NCBI RefSeq assembly: GCF_006715785.1
Contig: NZ_VFNX01000002.1
Coordinates: 372,001 to 436,000, forward strand
DNA: 64,000 nucleotides
Direction of reading: 5' to 3'
DNA from: Streptomyces puniciscabiei
Lineage (GTDB): Bacteria; Actinomycetota; Actinomycetes; Streptomycetales; Streptomycetaceae
Position 1 is the stretch's first letter. Each line of letters opens with the position of its first letter. The notes below the pieces were generated by a model. It did not search any database and was not told the DNA's origin. It worked only from the letters and a program-made list of their open reading frames with translations. Of this stretch, positions 8,589 through 17,169 are shown in pieces. The position numbers and the translations under genes are program-made.

Positions 8589-9683
8589 ATGTCACGGCGT
8601 ATCAGCCGGAGCTCGCTCGCGGGGCCGCTGCTCGCGGCCTTACTCGCGGTCGGGGGCGCGGGCTGCTCGGGCTCGGCCCGGTCCGCGTCGCCGGGCTGCC
8701 CCGACGACGCACCGACATGTCCGGCGAGGGTGTCGTCGACGTCGCCGAGCGCCACGCGGCAGTCCGCGGTCGGCGGGACGTCAGAAGAGCCCGCCGGCAC
8801 ACCGACCCCGACCGGCAAGGCCGACGTGAGCAGTTCCCCGGGCCGATCCCCGGCCACGACCGCGTGCGCCTCCCCCGGCGCCTGCGGCTTCCCCGACGCC
8901 CGCAGCACCGGCCCCCGCGTCTCCCTCGAGCCCCACAAGACCGGCTACCTGGCCGTCCGTACCAATGGGCTCGTCATCCGCGGCTGGGACATCACCGGCT
9001 CGCTCGACATCTACGCGAACGACGTCACCGTCATCGACACGAAGATCACCTCGGACAACTGGTGGGGCATCAACCTGCGCCCCGGTTACCACGGTCTGCG
9101 GGTCCTGCACTCCACCATCACGGCCGTGCCCGGAAAGGGGCCCGACAACGGCGGCGTGGACTACGCGGTGTCGAACATGGGCGGCAGTTCCATCGAGGTC
9201 GGCTGGTGCGACGTCTCCGTGTTCGGTGACGCCCTGTCGATGGGGCAGGGCGATCTGCACGACAACTACGTCCACGACATCGTCCCGTTCGTCAACCAGG
9301 GCGGCGAGTGGCAGCACACCGACGCGGTCATCAGCGGCGGCGGCAACACCGGGCAGCTGATCGTCCGCCACAACACGCTGCTGAACCCGACCGGCCTCCA
9401 GCAGGGGGCCTCGGGAAGCGTCGGCCTGTTCGCCGACACCGGAGTGGTCCGCAATGTCACCGTCGACCACAACTGGATCGCCGGCGGTGCGTACGCCCTG
9501 TACGGCGGCGACAAGGGCGCCACCGGGATCAAGGTCACCGACAACATCTTCTCGACCCAGTACCACCCCGCCTCCGGCGGCTACGGCACGGTCGCCCACT
9601 GGAACGCCGGCGGCACCGGCAACGTGTGGCGGAACAACCGGATGTCCGACGGCCGCCCGATCCAGCCCGAGCCGTCCCCGTGA
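8589..9683 (+). CDS. Secreted right-handed beta-helix lipoprotein with a TTA codon
   Basis: A 364-residue protein with a lipoprotein signal: MSRRISRSSL then LLAALLAVGGAGC with the lipobox cysteine near residue 26. A Ser/Thr/Pro-rich linker of about 70 residues is followed by repeated beta-helix rungs (NGLVIRGWDI, ANDVTVIDTKI, GLRVLHSTI, IVRHNTLLN, VTVDHNWIAGG, IKVTDNIFS). This is the parallel beta-helix fold of polysaccharide lyases and glycan-binding proteins. No catalytic set can be assigned. It may cleave, trim or anchor the polymer at the membrane surface. Leu18 is encoded by TTA (8640-8642), so translation should need the bldA tRNA. ATG 8589 follows the flippase stop. Confidence 0.85.
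   Translation: MSRRISRSSLAGPLLAALLAVGGAGCSGSARSASPGCPDDAPTCPARVSSTSPSATRQSAVGGTSEEPAGTPTPTGKADVSSSPGRSPATTACASPGACGFPDARSTGPRVSLEPHKTGYLAVRTNGLVIRGWDITGSLDIYANDVTVIDTKITSDNWWGINLRPGYHGLRVLHSTITAVPGKGPDNGGVDYAVSNMGGSSIEVGWCDVSVFGDALSMGQGDLHDNYVHDIVPFVNQGGEWQHTDAVISGGGNTGQLIVRHNTLLNPTGLQQGASGSVGLFADTGVVRNVTVDHNWIAGGAYALYGGDKGATGIKVTDNIFSTQYHPASGGYGTVAHWNAGGTGNVWRNNRMSDGRPIQPEPSP
8640..8642 (+). promoter_or_regulatory. TTA (bldA-dependent) codon in the lipoprotein gene
   Basis: In-frame Leu18 codon TTA within the signal peptide of the gene at 8589. TTA is very rare in Streptomyces genes and is read only by the developmentally regulated bldA leucyl-tRNA. It is one of three in-frame TTA codons I found in confident genes of this window. 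Confidence 0.8.
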
Positions 9684-9711
9684 GCCGGCCGCACCGCCAG
9701 GAGGGAACCAC

Positions 9712-10512
9712 ATGATGCGTCGTGTCGCGCGGGCGCCCTGGACGCTGCTCAAGGCCGCGTTCGGCTGGCTGGTGCTCTTCGAGGCCAGGAACAAGATCCT
9801 GCTGGCTCCCACCGCGGTGCGGCTGCGCCGGGTGGAGGACGCCGAGACCCGACGGCTGGCCGCCCGCCTGCCTTCCCCGCCCTCGGCACTGGTCGCGACC
9901 GTGATCGCCACCCACCGGCGCCCCGAGGCGCTGCGTGCCGCGGTGCGCTCGGCCCTGGAGCAGACCGTCCGCGACCAGGTCGTCATCGTGGTCGACGACG
10001 GCGCCGGGCTGCCCGAACTCCCCGAGGACCCACGGCTGTTCGCCGTATCGCTGGCACGCAACACCGGCGTGGCGGGCGTCGTGCGCAACGTGGGCATCCG
10101 CCTCACCCGCTCGCGGTACGTGGCGTTCCTGGACGACGACAACCTGTGGGAACCCGACCATCTGGAGCGGACCTTGGCGGTCCTGGAGTCCCCCGACGGG
10201 CCCGACGGCGTCTACACGGCGCTGCGGCGCGTCCTGCCGGACGGCAGTGAGAAGGACGTGCTGTCGGTGCCCTACGACCGGCGCCGGGCCGCTCGCGAGT
10301 CCTTCCTGGACACCAACGCCTTCGTCGCCCGCCGCACCCGCTCCCTGCGCTTCAGCCGCCTGCGCCGGACCCCGGAGGTGCTGCCCCGCGAGGACTGGGA
10401 GCTGATCCGCCGGTACGGCCGCAGGCACCGGGTGCGCCATGTGCCGCACCCCACCGTCCGGTACCTGGTGAACCCGGCCAGCTTCTACACCCAGTGGCAA
10501 CGGCCCAGTTGA
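9712..10512 (+). CDS. Family 2 glycosyltransferase
   Basis: A 266-residue cytosolic GT-A enzyme. After a basic leader of about 60 residues the catalytic domain begins with ALVATVIATHRRPEALRAA, then VVIVVDDG (first Asp motif), ARNTGVAGVVRNVGI, and FLDDDNLWEPDHL, the DXD-type nucleotide-binding motif near residue 140. A later EVLPREDWEL segment supplies the ED(W) catalytic-base motif. It would add one sugar to the growing lipid-linked repeat unit. Two in-frame ATGs (9712, 9715) follow a strong AGGAGGGA site; I take the first. Donor and linkage are unknown. It belongs to the rightward polysaccharide operon. Confidence 0.9.
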   Translation: MMRRVARAPWTLLKAAFGWLVLFEARNKILLAPTAVRLRRVEDAETRRLAARLPSPPSALVATVIATHRRPEALRAAVRSALEQTVRDQVVIVVDDGAGLPELPEDPRLFAVSLARNTGVAGVVRNVGIRLTRSRYVAFLDDDNLWEPDHLERTLAVLESPDGPDGVYTALRRVLPDGSEKDVLSVPYDRRRAARESFLDTNAFVARRTRSLRFSRLRRTPEVLPREDWELIRRYGRRHRVRHVPHPTVRYLVNPASFYTQWQRPS

Positions 10513-10574
10513 AGCGGCCGCCGACTCCGCAGGCCTCAGCTCCCCTTCCGCTCCGATGACAGGTGGTTGATCCC

Positions 10575-11252
10575 GTGCCCCGCTCCCGCGCCCTCAGAAA
10601 CAGGTTCGTCGACGCGCCCGGCTCGCTGGGCGAACGACTCCGCGTCGCCCGCTGGGAACGGTTCCGGCGCTGCTTCCCCGGCATCGAGAACATGAGTGTG
10701 GTGGACCTGGGCGGGACGGCCGAGATGTGGCTGCGCGCACCGGTGCGCGCCAAGCACGTCCACCTGATCAACCTGGAGGAACACCCGGCCGAGCTGCCCG
10801 ACTGGATCACCGCGGAGAACGCCGACGTCACCGACCCGGCGGTCGCCGCCGCACTGAGCGGCCACGGCGGCTACGACCTGGTCTTCTCCAACTCGACCAT
10901 CGAGCATGTGGGCGGCCACAGCCAGCGCCGCAGGTTCGTTGCCGCCGTCGAGCAACTGGCGCCGCTGCACTGGATCCAGACGCCCTACCGCTACTTCCCC
11001 GTCGAACCGCACTTCGTTGCACCCGGTTTCCAGTTCCTGCCGCTGGCCGCCCGGGCACGCCTGGTACGGCACTGGCCGCTCGTCCACAGCCGCCCCGACA
11101 GCCCGGAGTCGGCGATGAACGCCGTGATCAACATCGAGCTGCTGACCCGCGCCGAGATGCGCTACCTGTTCCCCCGGTCGGCGCTGCTCAGCGAGCGGGT
11201 GCTCGGTGCCCCGAAGTCGCTCATCGCCGTACGGACGGAGCCCGCATGCTGA
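10575..11252 (+). CDS. SAM-dependent methyltransferase
   Basis: A 225-residue class I methyltransferase-like protein. Motif I is degenerate (MSVVDLGGTAEMWL near residue 45) and is followed by an acidic strand end (INLEEHP), ENADVTD and the motif IV/post-IV block YDLVFSNSTIEHVGG near residue 100, where the NSxIEHV pattern is typical of small sugar or O-methyltransferases. The start is uncertain: a GTG at 10563 is in frame, but GTG 10575 has AGGTGG nine bases upstream and is preferred. The gene overlaps the next methyltransferase by 7 bp, suggesting two coupled methylations of the same glycan. Substrate unknown. Confidence 0.8.
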   Translation: MPRSRALRNRFVDAPGSLGERLRVARWERFRRCFPGIENMSVVDLGGTAEMWLRAPVRAKHVHLINLEEHPAELPDWITAENADVTDPAVAAALSGHGGYDLVFSNSTIEHVGGHSQRRRFVAAVEQLAPLHWIQTPYRYFPVEPHFVAPGFQFLPLAARARLVRHWPLVHSRPDSPESAMNAVINIELLTRAEMRYLFPRSALLSERVLGAPKSLIAVRTEPAC

Positions 11253-12229
11253 ACAACCTCGTCAACAGACACGACGCGGACCGGCTGCTGCGCAAGGTGC
11301 GCAAGCTGGACCTGGAGCCGGTGCTGGCCAAGCTGCGGGTGCGCGGTGGCGCGCGGGTGGTCCAGCACTGGTCCCGGGTCGACCCGTCCCTGACCGAGTG
11401 GTGGGCGATACCGGCGGTCATCAAGCGGTGGAACCTGCTGATGACCGGCGACGCGGACACGTCCTTTCCCGAGTACGTGGCCGCCAAGCACTTCGCGCCG
11501 CGCACCGATCTGCGCGGCCTGTCCCTGGGGTGCGGCACCGGCGGGAACGAGCTGCTGTGGGCGAAGACGGGCGCGTTCTCGCTCCTGGCGGGCGTGGATG
11601 TGGCGCCGGAGCGGATCGGCTTCGCCACCCGCGCCGCCGCCGAGCACGGTCTCGCCGACGTCCTGCGCTTCCGAGTCACCGACGTCAATCAAATGACCAG
11701 CGACGGGGAACGCTTCGACGTACTGCTGGGCCTGCAGTCGCTGCACCACTTCGACAAGCTGGACGAGACCCTGCCTCGGCTGTCCCAGCTGATCGAACCC
11801 GACGGGATGTTCGTGATCGACGAGTTCGTCGGCCCCACCCGGTTCCAGTGGACCGACGCCCAACTGGATGCGGCGAACGCGCTGCTGGCACAGCTGCCCG
11901 AGGAACGCCGGCGCATGGCCGACGGCCGGATCAAGCGCCGTGTCGTGCGGCCCAGCAGGCTGTCGATGGTGCTGGACGACCCCTCGGAGGCGGTCGACGC
12001 GGCAGCGCTGCTGCCGGGACTGCGGCGCGAGTTCGACGTTGTCGAGGAGCGGCCGTACGGGGGCACGGTGCTGCACATCGCGTTCTCCGGGATCGCGCAC
12101 AACTTCCGTGACGGCGAGCCGGAGACGCGGGAGTTGCTGGAGCGGTGTTTCGCGGCTGAGGACGCCGCGTTGCCGGAGGTGGGGCATGACTTCGTCGCCA
12201 TGGTGTGCCGGCCGAGGAGCGTTGGCTGA
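11246..12229 (+). CDS. SAM-dependent methyltransferase
   Basis: A 327-residue protein with a clear class I SAM-binding motif LRGLSLGCGTGGNELLWA at about residues 90-107, an acidic GVDVAPERI motif II, FDVLLGLQSLHHF near residue 160 and a post-motif loop IEPDGMFVIDEFVGPTRF. An N-terminal helical extension of about 85 residues (VQHWSRVDPSLTEWWAIP) precedes the catalytic domain. ATG 11246 overlaps the upstream gene. It is the last gene of the rightward arm and ends 98 bp before the hairpin at 12327. It probably methylates a sugar or a lipid-linked intermediate; that is inferred from context only. Confidence 0.86.
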   Translation: MLNNLVNRHDADRLLRKVRKLDLEPVLAKLRVRGGARVVQHWSRVDPSLTEWWAIPAVIKRWNLLMTGDADTSFPEYVAAKHFAPRTDLRGLSLGCGTGGNELLWAKTGAFSLLAGVDVAPERIGFATRAAAEHGLADVLRFRVTDVNQMTSDGERFDVLLGLQSLHHFDKLDETLPRLSQLIEPDGMFVIDEFVGPTRFQWTDAQLDAANALLAQLPEERRRMADGRIKRRVVRPSRLSMVLDDPSEAVDAAALLPGLRREFDVVEERPYGGTVLHIAFSGIAHNFRDGEPETRELLERCFAAEDAALPEVGHDFVAMVCRPRSVG

Positions 12230-12326
12230 CGGCGGCGCGGGAAGTGCCACGGTTTCCCGTCGGCCGTCTGCGGCGCCGTCCGGGTTTGTCGCGCCCACGC
12301 GGCGGAGCCGCACATCGATACAGCCC

Positions 12327-12345
12327 CGCGCCCCTTCGGGGCGCG
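12327..12345. terminator. Bidirectional hairpin between convergent polysaccharide arms
   Basis: CGCGCCCC (12327-12334) pairs perfectly with GGGGCGCG (12338-12345) around a TTC loop, an extremely stable 8-bp GC stem. It lies in the 134-bp gap between the convergent methyltransferase (ends 12229) and GT2 (ends 12364), where a two-way terminator is expected. No T-tract follows, as is usual in Streptomyces. Confidence 0.75.
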
Positions 12346-12363
12346 TCCGCATCGGGTTCGCAG

Positions 12364-13263
12364 TCACGCCCCCGGCGTCGTACGCAGGGCGCCCGGTCGA
12401 GAGAGCGCGGCCGCTGCCGCCCGGCTCGCCGGGCGGCCGAGCACTGCGCGTGAGGTCTCCCTGAGCAGGACGGCGGCGCGGAAGGCAGCTGTGGCGAGGG
12501 GGCCGTGCCTACGCCGGTACAGGCGGACTCGGTTGAGGGTCAGGAGCGTCCAGAGGCGGGGCGACACCTGGGAGTCGCCCCCCAGGTGAACGGCCTCGGC
12601 CGTCGGGTCCAGCTGTGTGGCGTAGCCCAGGTCCCGCGCCCGCAGGCAGTACTCGGTCTCCTCCGAGTAGAGGAAGAAGGACTCGTCCCACGGACCGCAA
12701 GCGGTCAGGCACTCCCCCGAGAGGGCCATGAGCGCGCCGGTCGCCCAGTCCGCGCGCGTGGGCCGCCGGTACACGGCGGGGTCGGTGACGAGCTCGCTCA
12801 GGCGCGGGAAGCGCCCGGCCCGGCGGTTGCCGATCACGGCCTCGCCGAGGGCGCGGAGCACGCTCGACTCGCGGCGCAGTGAGTAGTGGGGCGTGTCATG
12901 GCCGTCCTCGTACAGAAGGGGTACGGCGATGCCCACGCCGTCGCCGAGCGAGTCGACGAGCCGTTTGGCGCAGCCCTGCCGCATCCGGATGTCGGGGTTG
13001 CAGACGAGAGCGGCCCCGAAGTCACCGGCGGCACGCAGCGCCGCGTTGATGCCCGCGGCGTACCCGGCGTTGCGGCCGGTCTGGACGACGGTGGCATCGG
13101 GGGCCAGCGTGCGCAGGACCTCGACGGTGTCGTCGGCGGAGTCGTTGTCGGCCACGACCAGCCGCCAGTCGAGGCCGGCCATGCCGTCCGGGAGCGCGGC
13201 GAGGAACCCGGGGAGCACCGAGGCGCTGTTCCAGGTGACGACGATGACGGCGACGGTGCTCAT
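12364..13263 (-). CDS. Family 2 glycosyltransferase (rhamnosyltransferase-like)
   Basis: A 299-residue GT-A enzyme: MSTVAVIVVTWNSASVLPGF, VVADNDSADDTVE, the TGRNAGYAAGINAAL block and a CNPDIR metal/nucleotide motif near residue 88. WATGALMALSGE and WDESFFLYSEETEYCLRA follow, the last carrying the acidic catalytic-base motif. This pattern matches the WbbL/RfbF-like branch often annotated as rhamnosyltransferase, but the donor cannot be fixed, and the rfbD-like gene in this locus is broken. ATG 13263 overlaps the stop of the Wzz-Wzy fusion (ATGA), so both are translated from the leftward transcript. It is the last gene of the leftward arm. Confidence 0.9.
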   Translation of the reverse strand: MSTVAVIVVTWNSASVLPGFLAALPDGMAGLDWRLVVADNDSADDTVEVLRTLAPDATVVQTGRNAGYAAGINAALRAAGDFGAALVCNPDIRMRQGCAKRLVDSLGDGVGIAVPLLYEDGHDTPHYSLRRESSVLRALGEAVIGNRRAGRFPRLSELVTDPAVYRRPTRADWATGALMALSGECLTACGPWDESFFLYSEETEYCLRARDLGYATQLDPTAEAVHLGGDSQVSPRLWTLLTLNRVRLYRRRHGPLATAAFRAAVLLRETSRAVLGRPASRAAAAALSRPGALRTTPGA

Positions 13264-15287
13264 CGGGACTCCACGAGTTGGGGGAGTTGGGCTTCGGATG
13301 CCTTGCGAGGGGACGGGACGGCGGGCACAGCCGCCTCGCGGCGGATGAAGCCGAGGTAGCTGCCGCCGGCACCCAGGCTCAGGAAGAACATCCCGGCGTA
13401 CATGGGGAAGCTGAGTGCGTCGAAGGTGGCGCTGATGACCAGGGCGACCAGAGCCGAGGCGAGGAAGGCCTGACCGAGCTCGCGGTCCGATTCGGTGCGG
13501 GCGAGCCGGCGGATGGCACCGCCCTGGTGGATCCCGGTGACGAACAGCACGAGCAGCGCGGCCAGCCCCACGACGCCCATCTCGGCCAGGGTCAGCATGT
13601 ACTGGTTGTCGGTGAAGAAGTACAGGTCGGGGGTGAAGGTGCCGAACCCGCGTCCGAACCAGGGGCGTTCGCCGAGATAGGGGACGATCGCGCCGTACTT
13701 CACGGTGCGTGCCTGGGTGCTGCTGTCGGAGTTGGACAGGAAAGTGGCGAACAGGTTGGTGATGGTGCCGATCAGCCCCGGGATGATCACCTTGAAGCCG
13801 GCCACCGAACCCAGGATCAGCCCGATCGCGGCCCAGCGCCGCCGCGGCTTCCAGCGGGGCACCATCACCAGGATCACGATGAAGGCGCCGATGATGGACG
13901 TCCTGGACACGGTCAGCGGCAGTGCGCCGGCCATGATCGCCACCGGGGCCCAGCGGCGCAGCGCGCCTGCGTGCCGGCGCACCGGATCGAAGGCCTGGTG
14001 GACGGCGAAGGGAACCAGGATGGCCAGCATGCCGCCGAATTCCAGCGGGTGGGCCGTGGTGGAGCGCGGACGGGTGAACGAGCCGCGGTCCATGGCGCTG
14101 ATCCCGGCGGTGCTCGAGTGCAGGCCGGGGACGTGGATGGAGTCGGCGATGTTGGTCCCGGCGAAGAAGTCGTAGTAGCCGATCAGGGCGACCACCGTGC
14201 CCAGGACGACCAGCCGCCGCATCAGGGTCTCCAGCCGGCTGCGCTCCTGGATGCCGGCCGAGGCCAGCACCACCAGCGCCACCCACACCGCGAGCCCGAT
14301 GAGTCCCCGGTCGGCCCCCAGGACCTCCTCGTGCGCGCTGTCGCGTGTCGCGTCCGCGAGATACGACAGCAGCACCGCGGCGGCGAGCACACACATCACC
14401 ACGCGGGGCAGCCTGGTGCCCGGCGCCGGAAGGATGCGGCCGCCGAGCCAGGTGGCGAGGTACCACAGAAGTCCCAGCAGGGCGAAGACGTTGGCCGGGG
14501 TGCCGACGCCGCCGAGGGCGGGCAGGGTGAGGTTCGAGGGGACGAAGAAGGCCAGCACCAGATAGCCGGTGAGGATCGTCGTGGCGTCCAGCCTCCGCAC
14601 CAGCAGCCCCCTGGGCGCCCGCTCGGGGGGACGGGCGCGATGGCGCCGGGGTACGTATCCGGCCCGGGCACGGCCCCGGCGGCGGACCACCGCGACGCCT
14701 TCGGCCAGGATGGACAGCAGGAACGCGCTGACGAACCCGACGATGACGACGGCCGCGACGTCCTGGTAGCGGCTCTTCGACTGCGAGACCGGTGTCTGCG
14801 GCAGGACGACCGGCGCGGTCTGCACCACGTACGTCGCCGGCACCTTGGACGCGGCCTGCAGGGCCTTCAGCTGTTCCCCCGCGAAACCGGTGAGGGTGGT
14901 GGTCTCCCGGAGCACCTTCGCCCGGTCGGTTCCGCTGACGCTCAGGGTGAGCAGCGGGCTGTCGGCGTCCGGTGCGAAACCGACCGTGTACCGGTCCGTG
15001 ACGCCGCGGGAGTGCAGTTCCTTGGCCGAGTCGCCGGACTGGAGCGTCCTGATCAGCACGTCGGCCGTGACGACCAGCGAACCGCCCGCGTTCGACAGGG
15101 GGTTGCCGAAGGTCGGCGCCAGCTCGGCGACCGCCCTGGAGTCGAGCAGCGTGACGGAGCTCTGCGACTCGTAGGACACCGGGATGGTCCGGTACAGATA
15201 CCCGCCCGCGAGCAGACTGAGCAGGGTGAGGGGCACCATGAAGTACCAGCGCCTGCGCATGATCGACAAAAGGTCGCCGAGGCTCAT
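13260..15287 (-). CDS. Wzz-Wzy fusion: chain-length regulator joined to O-antigen polymerase/ligase
   Basis: A 675-residue membrane protein with two modules. Residues 1-200 are Wzz-like: SLGDLLSIMRRRWYF, helix 1 at about 16-33, the IPVSYESQSSVTLLDS motif, an LPQTPVSQSK turn and helix 2 at about 178-200. A basic linker (about 201-232) leads to a multi-helix O-antigen polymerase/ligase (Wzy_C-like) module to about residue 650, with the periplasmic loop containing RTVKYGAIVPYLGERPWFGRGFGTF and FTDNQYMLTLAEMG, typical of the family. ATG 15287 is chosen over GTG 15293 because GGAGG lies five bases upstream of it. Separate polymerase genes are otherwise absent here, so this is the probable repeat-unit polymerase. 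Confidence 0.88.
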   Translation of the reverse strand: MSLGDLLSIMRRRWYFMVPLTLLSLLAGGYLYRTIPVSYESQSSVTLLDSRAVAELAPTFGNPLSNAGGSLVVTADVLIRTLQSGDSAKELHSRGVTDRYTVGFAPDADSPLLTLSVSGTDRAKVLRETTTLTGFAGEQLKALQAASKVPATYVVQTAPVVLPQTPVSQSKSRYQDVAAVVIVGFVSAFLLSILAEGVAVVRRRGRARAGYVPRRHRARPPERAPRGLLVRRLDATTILTGYLVLAFFVPSNLTLPALGGVGTPANVFALLGLLWYLATWLGGRILPAPGTRLPRVVMCVLAAAVLLSYLADATRDSAHEEVLGADRGLIGLAVWVALVVLASAGIQERSRLETLMRRLVVLGTVVALIGYYDFFAGTNIADSIHVPGLHSSTAGISAMDRGSFTRPRSTTAHPLEFGGMLAILVPFAVHQAFDPVRRHAGALRRWAPVAIMAGALPLTVSRTSIIGAFIVILVMVPRWKPRRRWAAIGLILGSVAGFKVIIPGLIGTITNLFATFLSNSDSSTQARTVKYGAIVPYLGERPWFGRGFGTFTPDLYFFTDNQYMLTLAEMGVVGLAALLVLFVTGIHQGGAIRRLARTESDRELGQAFLASALVALVISATFDALSFPMYAGMFFLSLGAGGSYLGFIRREAAVPAVPSPRKASEAQLPQLVESR

Positions 15288-15367
15288 GAGCACCTCCCCG
15301 GCACACGTGATCCGGTGGCACCTTGCCCCGGTTCCTGCGAGTATCGGGGCCGACGGAAGGAATCCCC

Positions 15368-16039
15368 GTGTCGCCTCGTGATGTCGCCGAAGCGCTTCTC
15401 CGCCGCTGGTACGTGCTGGTGCTCGCGCTGCTGCTGACGGCCGCCGGAGCCTACAAGGTGCTGCACCCGGCCCCGCAGTACCTCAGTTCGGCGGTGGTGG
15501 TCCTCAAGCCGCCGGTGACAGGGAACCAGCCGAACCAGCTGACGAACCTTCAACCACCGCTCGCCACCCTCTCGTACGGGGTCATCCAGCAGCTCGAGTC
15601 TCCCGCCGGGCGCAAGGAGCTGAACGCCGCTGGCGTGCACGGGACGTACCAGCTGATCCCGCGCAACAGCGGCACCAGCGCGACGCCGCGCTATCTCATC
15701 CCCTCGGTGCAGGTGCAGGCACAGCGGAGCGAGGCCGTCGAGGCCGACACGGCGGTCCGACGGGTCATCGACGCCTACACCCGGCATGTGACGGGGCTGC
15801 AGGACGCGCAGGGAGTCGCGCCCGCGGCGCGGATCAGCGCATCCGTCCTGGTCGCCCCGAGCGCCGCCCCGGTGCAGGGCACCCGGACCCGTGCCCTGGC
15901 GGGTACGGCGCTGCTCGGCGCAATCACCGGGATCCTGGGCGCCCTGTGGTCCGACCAGTACGCGCTGCGCCGCAGGGGCAGGAAGGGGACCTCCCCGGAC
16001 CCCCGCCGCCAGGCCGACAAGCTTCCAGTGGCGGGCTGA
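15368..16039 (+). CDS. Wzz-like membrane protein on the opposite strand
   Basis: A 223-residue protein with MSPRDVAEALLRRWYVLVLALLLTAAGAYKV, i.e. the RRWY pre-helix motif and first helix at about 14-32, an extracytoplasmic domain of about 140 residues (PQYLSSAVVVLKPP) and a second helix at about 177-197 followed by a short basic tail. It is a polysaccharide co-polymerase relative without kinase domain. GTG 15368 has GGAAGG seven bases upstream. It is divergent from the Wzz-Wzy fusion with only 80 bp between, and is the only rightward gene inside the leftward arm, so it has its own promoter or a distinct history. Confidence 0.84.
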   Translation: MSPRDVAEALLRRWYVLVLALLLTAAGAYKVLHPAPQYLSSAVVVLKPPVTGNQPNQLTNLQPPLATLSYGVIQQLESPAGRKELNAAGVHGTYQLIPRNSGTSATPRYLIPSVQVQAQRSEAVEADTAVRRVIDAYTRHVTGLQDAQGVAPAARISASVLVAPSAAPVQGTRTRALAGTALLGAITGILGALWSDQYALRRRGRKGTSPDPRRQADKLPVAG

Positions 16040-16053
16040 GTCTCGCCTGGACA

Positions 16054-17100
16054 TCAGATACCGCGGCGCTTCCACGACTCCCACCACAGCCACTCCCGCC
16101 CGCGCTCGGCCACCGCCGACCACACCAGCGGCTGCAGATACGGCATGGCCTTCGGGCCGATGCGTCTGCGCAGCCGCAGTGCGCGGTACTCGGGCAGCGC
16201 CGCGTATCCCGGCAGGCACTCCTCGGCGAACGCCACGCATGCGTCGACCGGTACGACTCCGGTACGGCCCCGGTCGTAGGCCCGGTAGGCGCGGCGCAGG
16301 GCGTGGCGCGCGAGGCGGGTGCGGACCTGCTCGGCCAGGCGGTCGGCCTGGGGCAGCCGGTCGGCGCATTTGGCGAGCACCGAGTCGAAGGCCACCAGGC
16401 GCTGGCGCAGGTCGTCGAGCTGACCGCCGAAGTCGGTGGTGGACATGTTCTTGCCGTGCACGCGGTAGAAGGCCTGGTCGGCGCCGCGGATGTAGCCGAC
16501 GTCGGCGTGTGCGGCGAGCCGCATCCACATCTCGATGTCGCCGGCGTGGGGAAGCTTCGGGTCATAGCCGCCGACCGTGCGCTGGAGGCCGGTACGGACG
16601 ACGACCTCCGGCGAGGTGATGCACCCGGTGCCCTCGCGGAAGCGCCGCTCCAGCCACCACTGCCCGGGGTAGACGACCGATCCGGTGCTCCGCGTACGGG
16701 CCCGTGGCAGCGGTCCGCCGTGCTGGAAGCGCAGCGGGCGCCCGTAGGCGAACCCCGCCTCGGGGTGGGCGTCCAGGAGTGCGGCGGCCCGGACCAGCGC
16801 GCCGGGGACCAGCCGGTCGTCGGCGGAGAGCAGGGCGACGTAGTCGCCGTCGGCCCATTCCAGGAGGCCCTCGTTGTAGGTGGCGATGTGGCCCTTGTTG
16901 GTCTCGTGGACGCGGACCTCGATACGCGGGTCGGCGGCGGCCAGTTTGTGCGCGACCTCGGCCGAGTCGTCGGGTGAGGCGTCGTCGATGATGAGCACCC
17001 GGACGTCGACGCCGCTTTGCTCGTCCAGGACACTGCTGACGCAGTCGGCGAGGAAGTGGCCGTACTTGTAGCAGGGGATGACAACACTGACGGTGCTCAT
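16054..17100 (-). CDS. Family 2 glycosyltransferase
   Basis: A 348-residue GT-A enzyme: STVSVVIPCYKYGHFLADCV, VRVLIIDDASPDDSAE, NKGHIATYNEGL and ALLSADDRLVPGAL (DXD-type motif near residue 90), followed by HAGDIEMWMRLA with the acidic catalytic motif near residue 190. The last 140 residues are a helical, Trp/Arg-rich tail. Such transferases assemble lipid-linked repeat units. The ATG at 17100 gives the normal family start; a TTG at 17115 has a G-rich stretch directly upstream and could be the true start. The gene follows the terminator-like hairpin 17123-17150, so it may have its own promoter or depend on read-through. Confidence 0.88.
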   Translation of the reverse strand: MSTVSVVIPCYKYGHFLADCVSSVLDEQSGVDVRVLIIDDASPDDSAEVAHKLAAADPRIEVRVHETNKGHIATYNEGLLEWADGDYVALLSADDRLVPGALVRAAALLDAHPEAGFAYGRPLRFQHGGPLPRARTRSTGSVVYPGQWWLERRFREGTGCITSPEVVVRTGLQRTVGGYDPKLPHAGDIEMWMRLAAHADVGYIRGADQAFYRVHGKNMSTTDFGGQLDDLRQRLVAFDSVLAKCADRLPQADRLAEQVRTRLARHALRRAYRAYDRGRTGVVPVDACVAFAEECLPGYAALPEYRALRLRRRIGPKAMPYLQPLVWSAVAERGREWLWWESWKRRGI

Positions 17101-17122
17101 CGATGGGCAAGCCAATCCCCGG

Positions 17123-17150
17123 GGCGGCCTCCGAGTGGCAGGAGACCGCC
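17123..17150 (-). terminator. Terminator hairpin after the DUF4082 gene
   Basis: GGCGG-C-CTCC (17123-17132) pairs with GGAG-A-CCGCC (17141-17150), nine pairs with one mismatch and an 8-nt loop. It lies 20 bp downstream of the leftward DUF4082 gene stop (17170) and just upstream of the next leftward gene. It may attenuate read-through. Confidence 0.6.
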
Positions 17151-17169
17151 CGCGGTGCGTTCGGGTCGG

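Noticed and set aside
13278..15437. 719-codon rightward frame opposite the Wzz-Wzy fusion
   Set aside because: No ribosome site or family pattern; composition is typical of a shadow frame.
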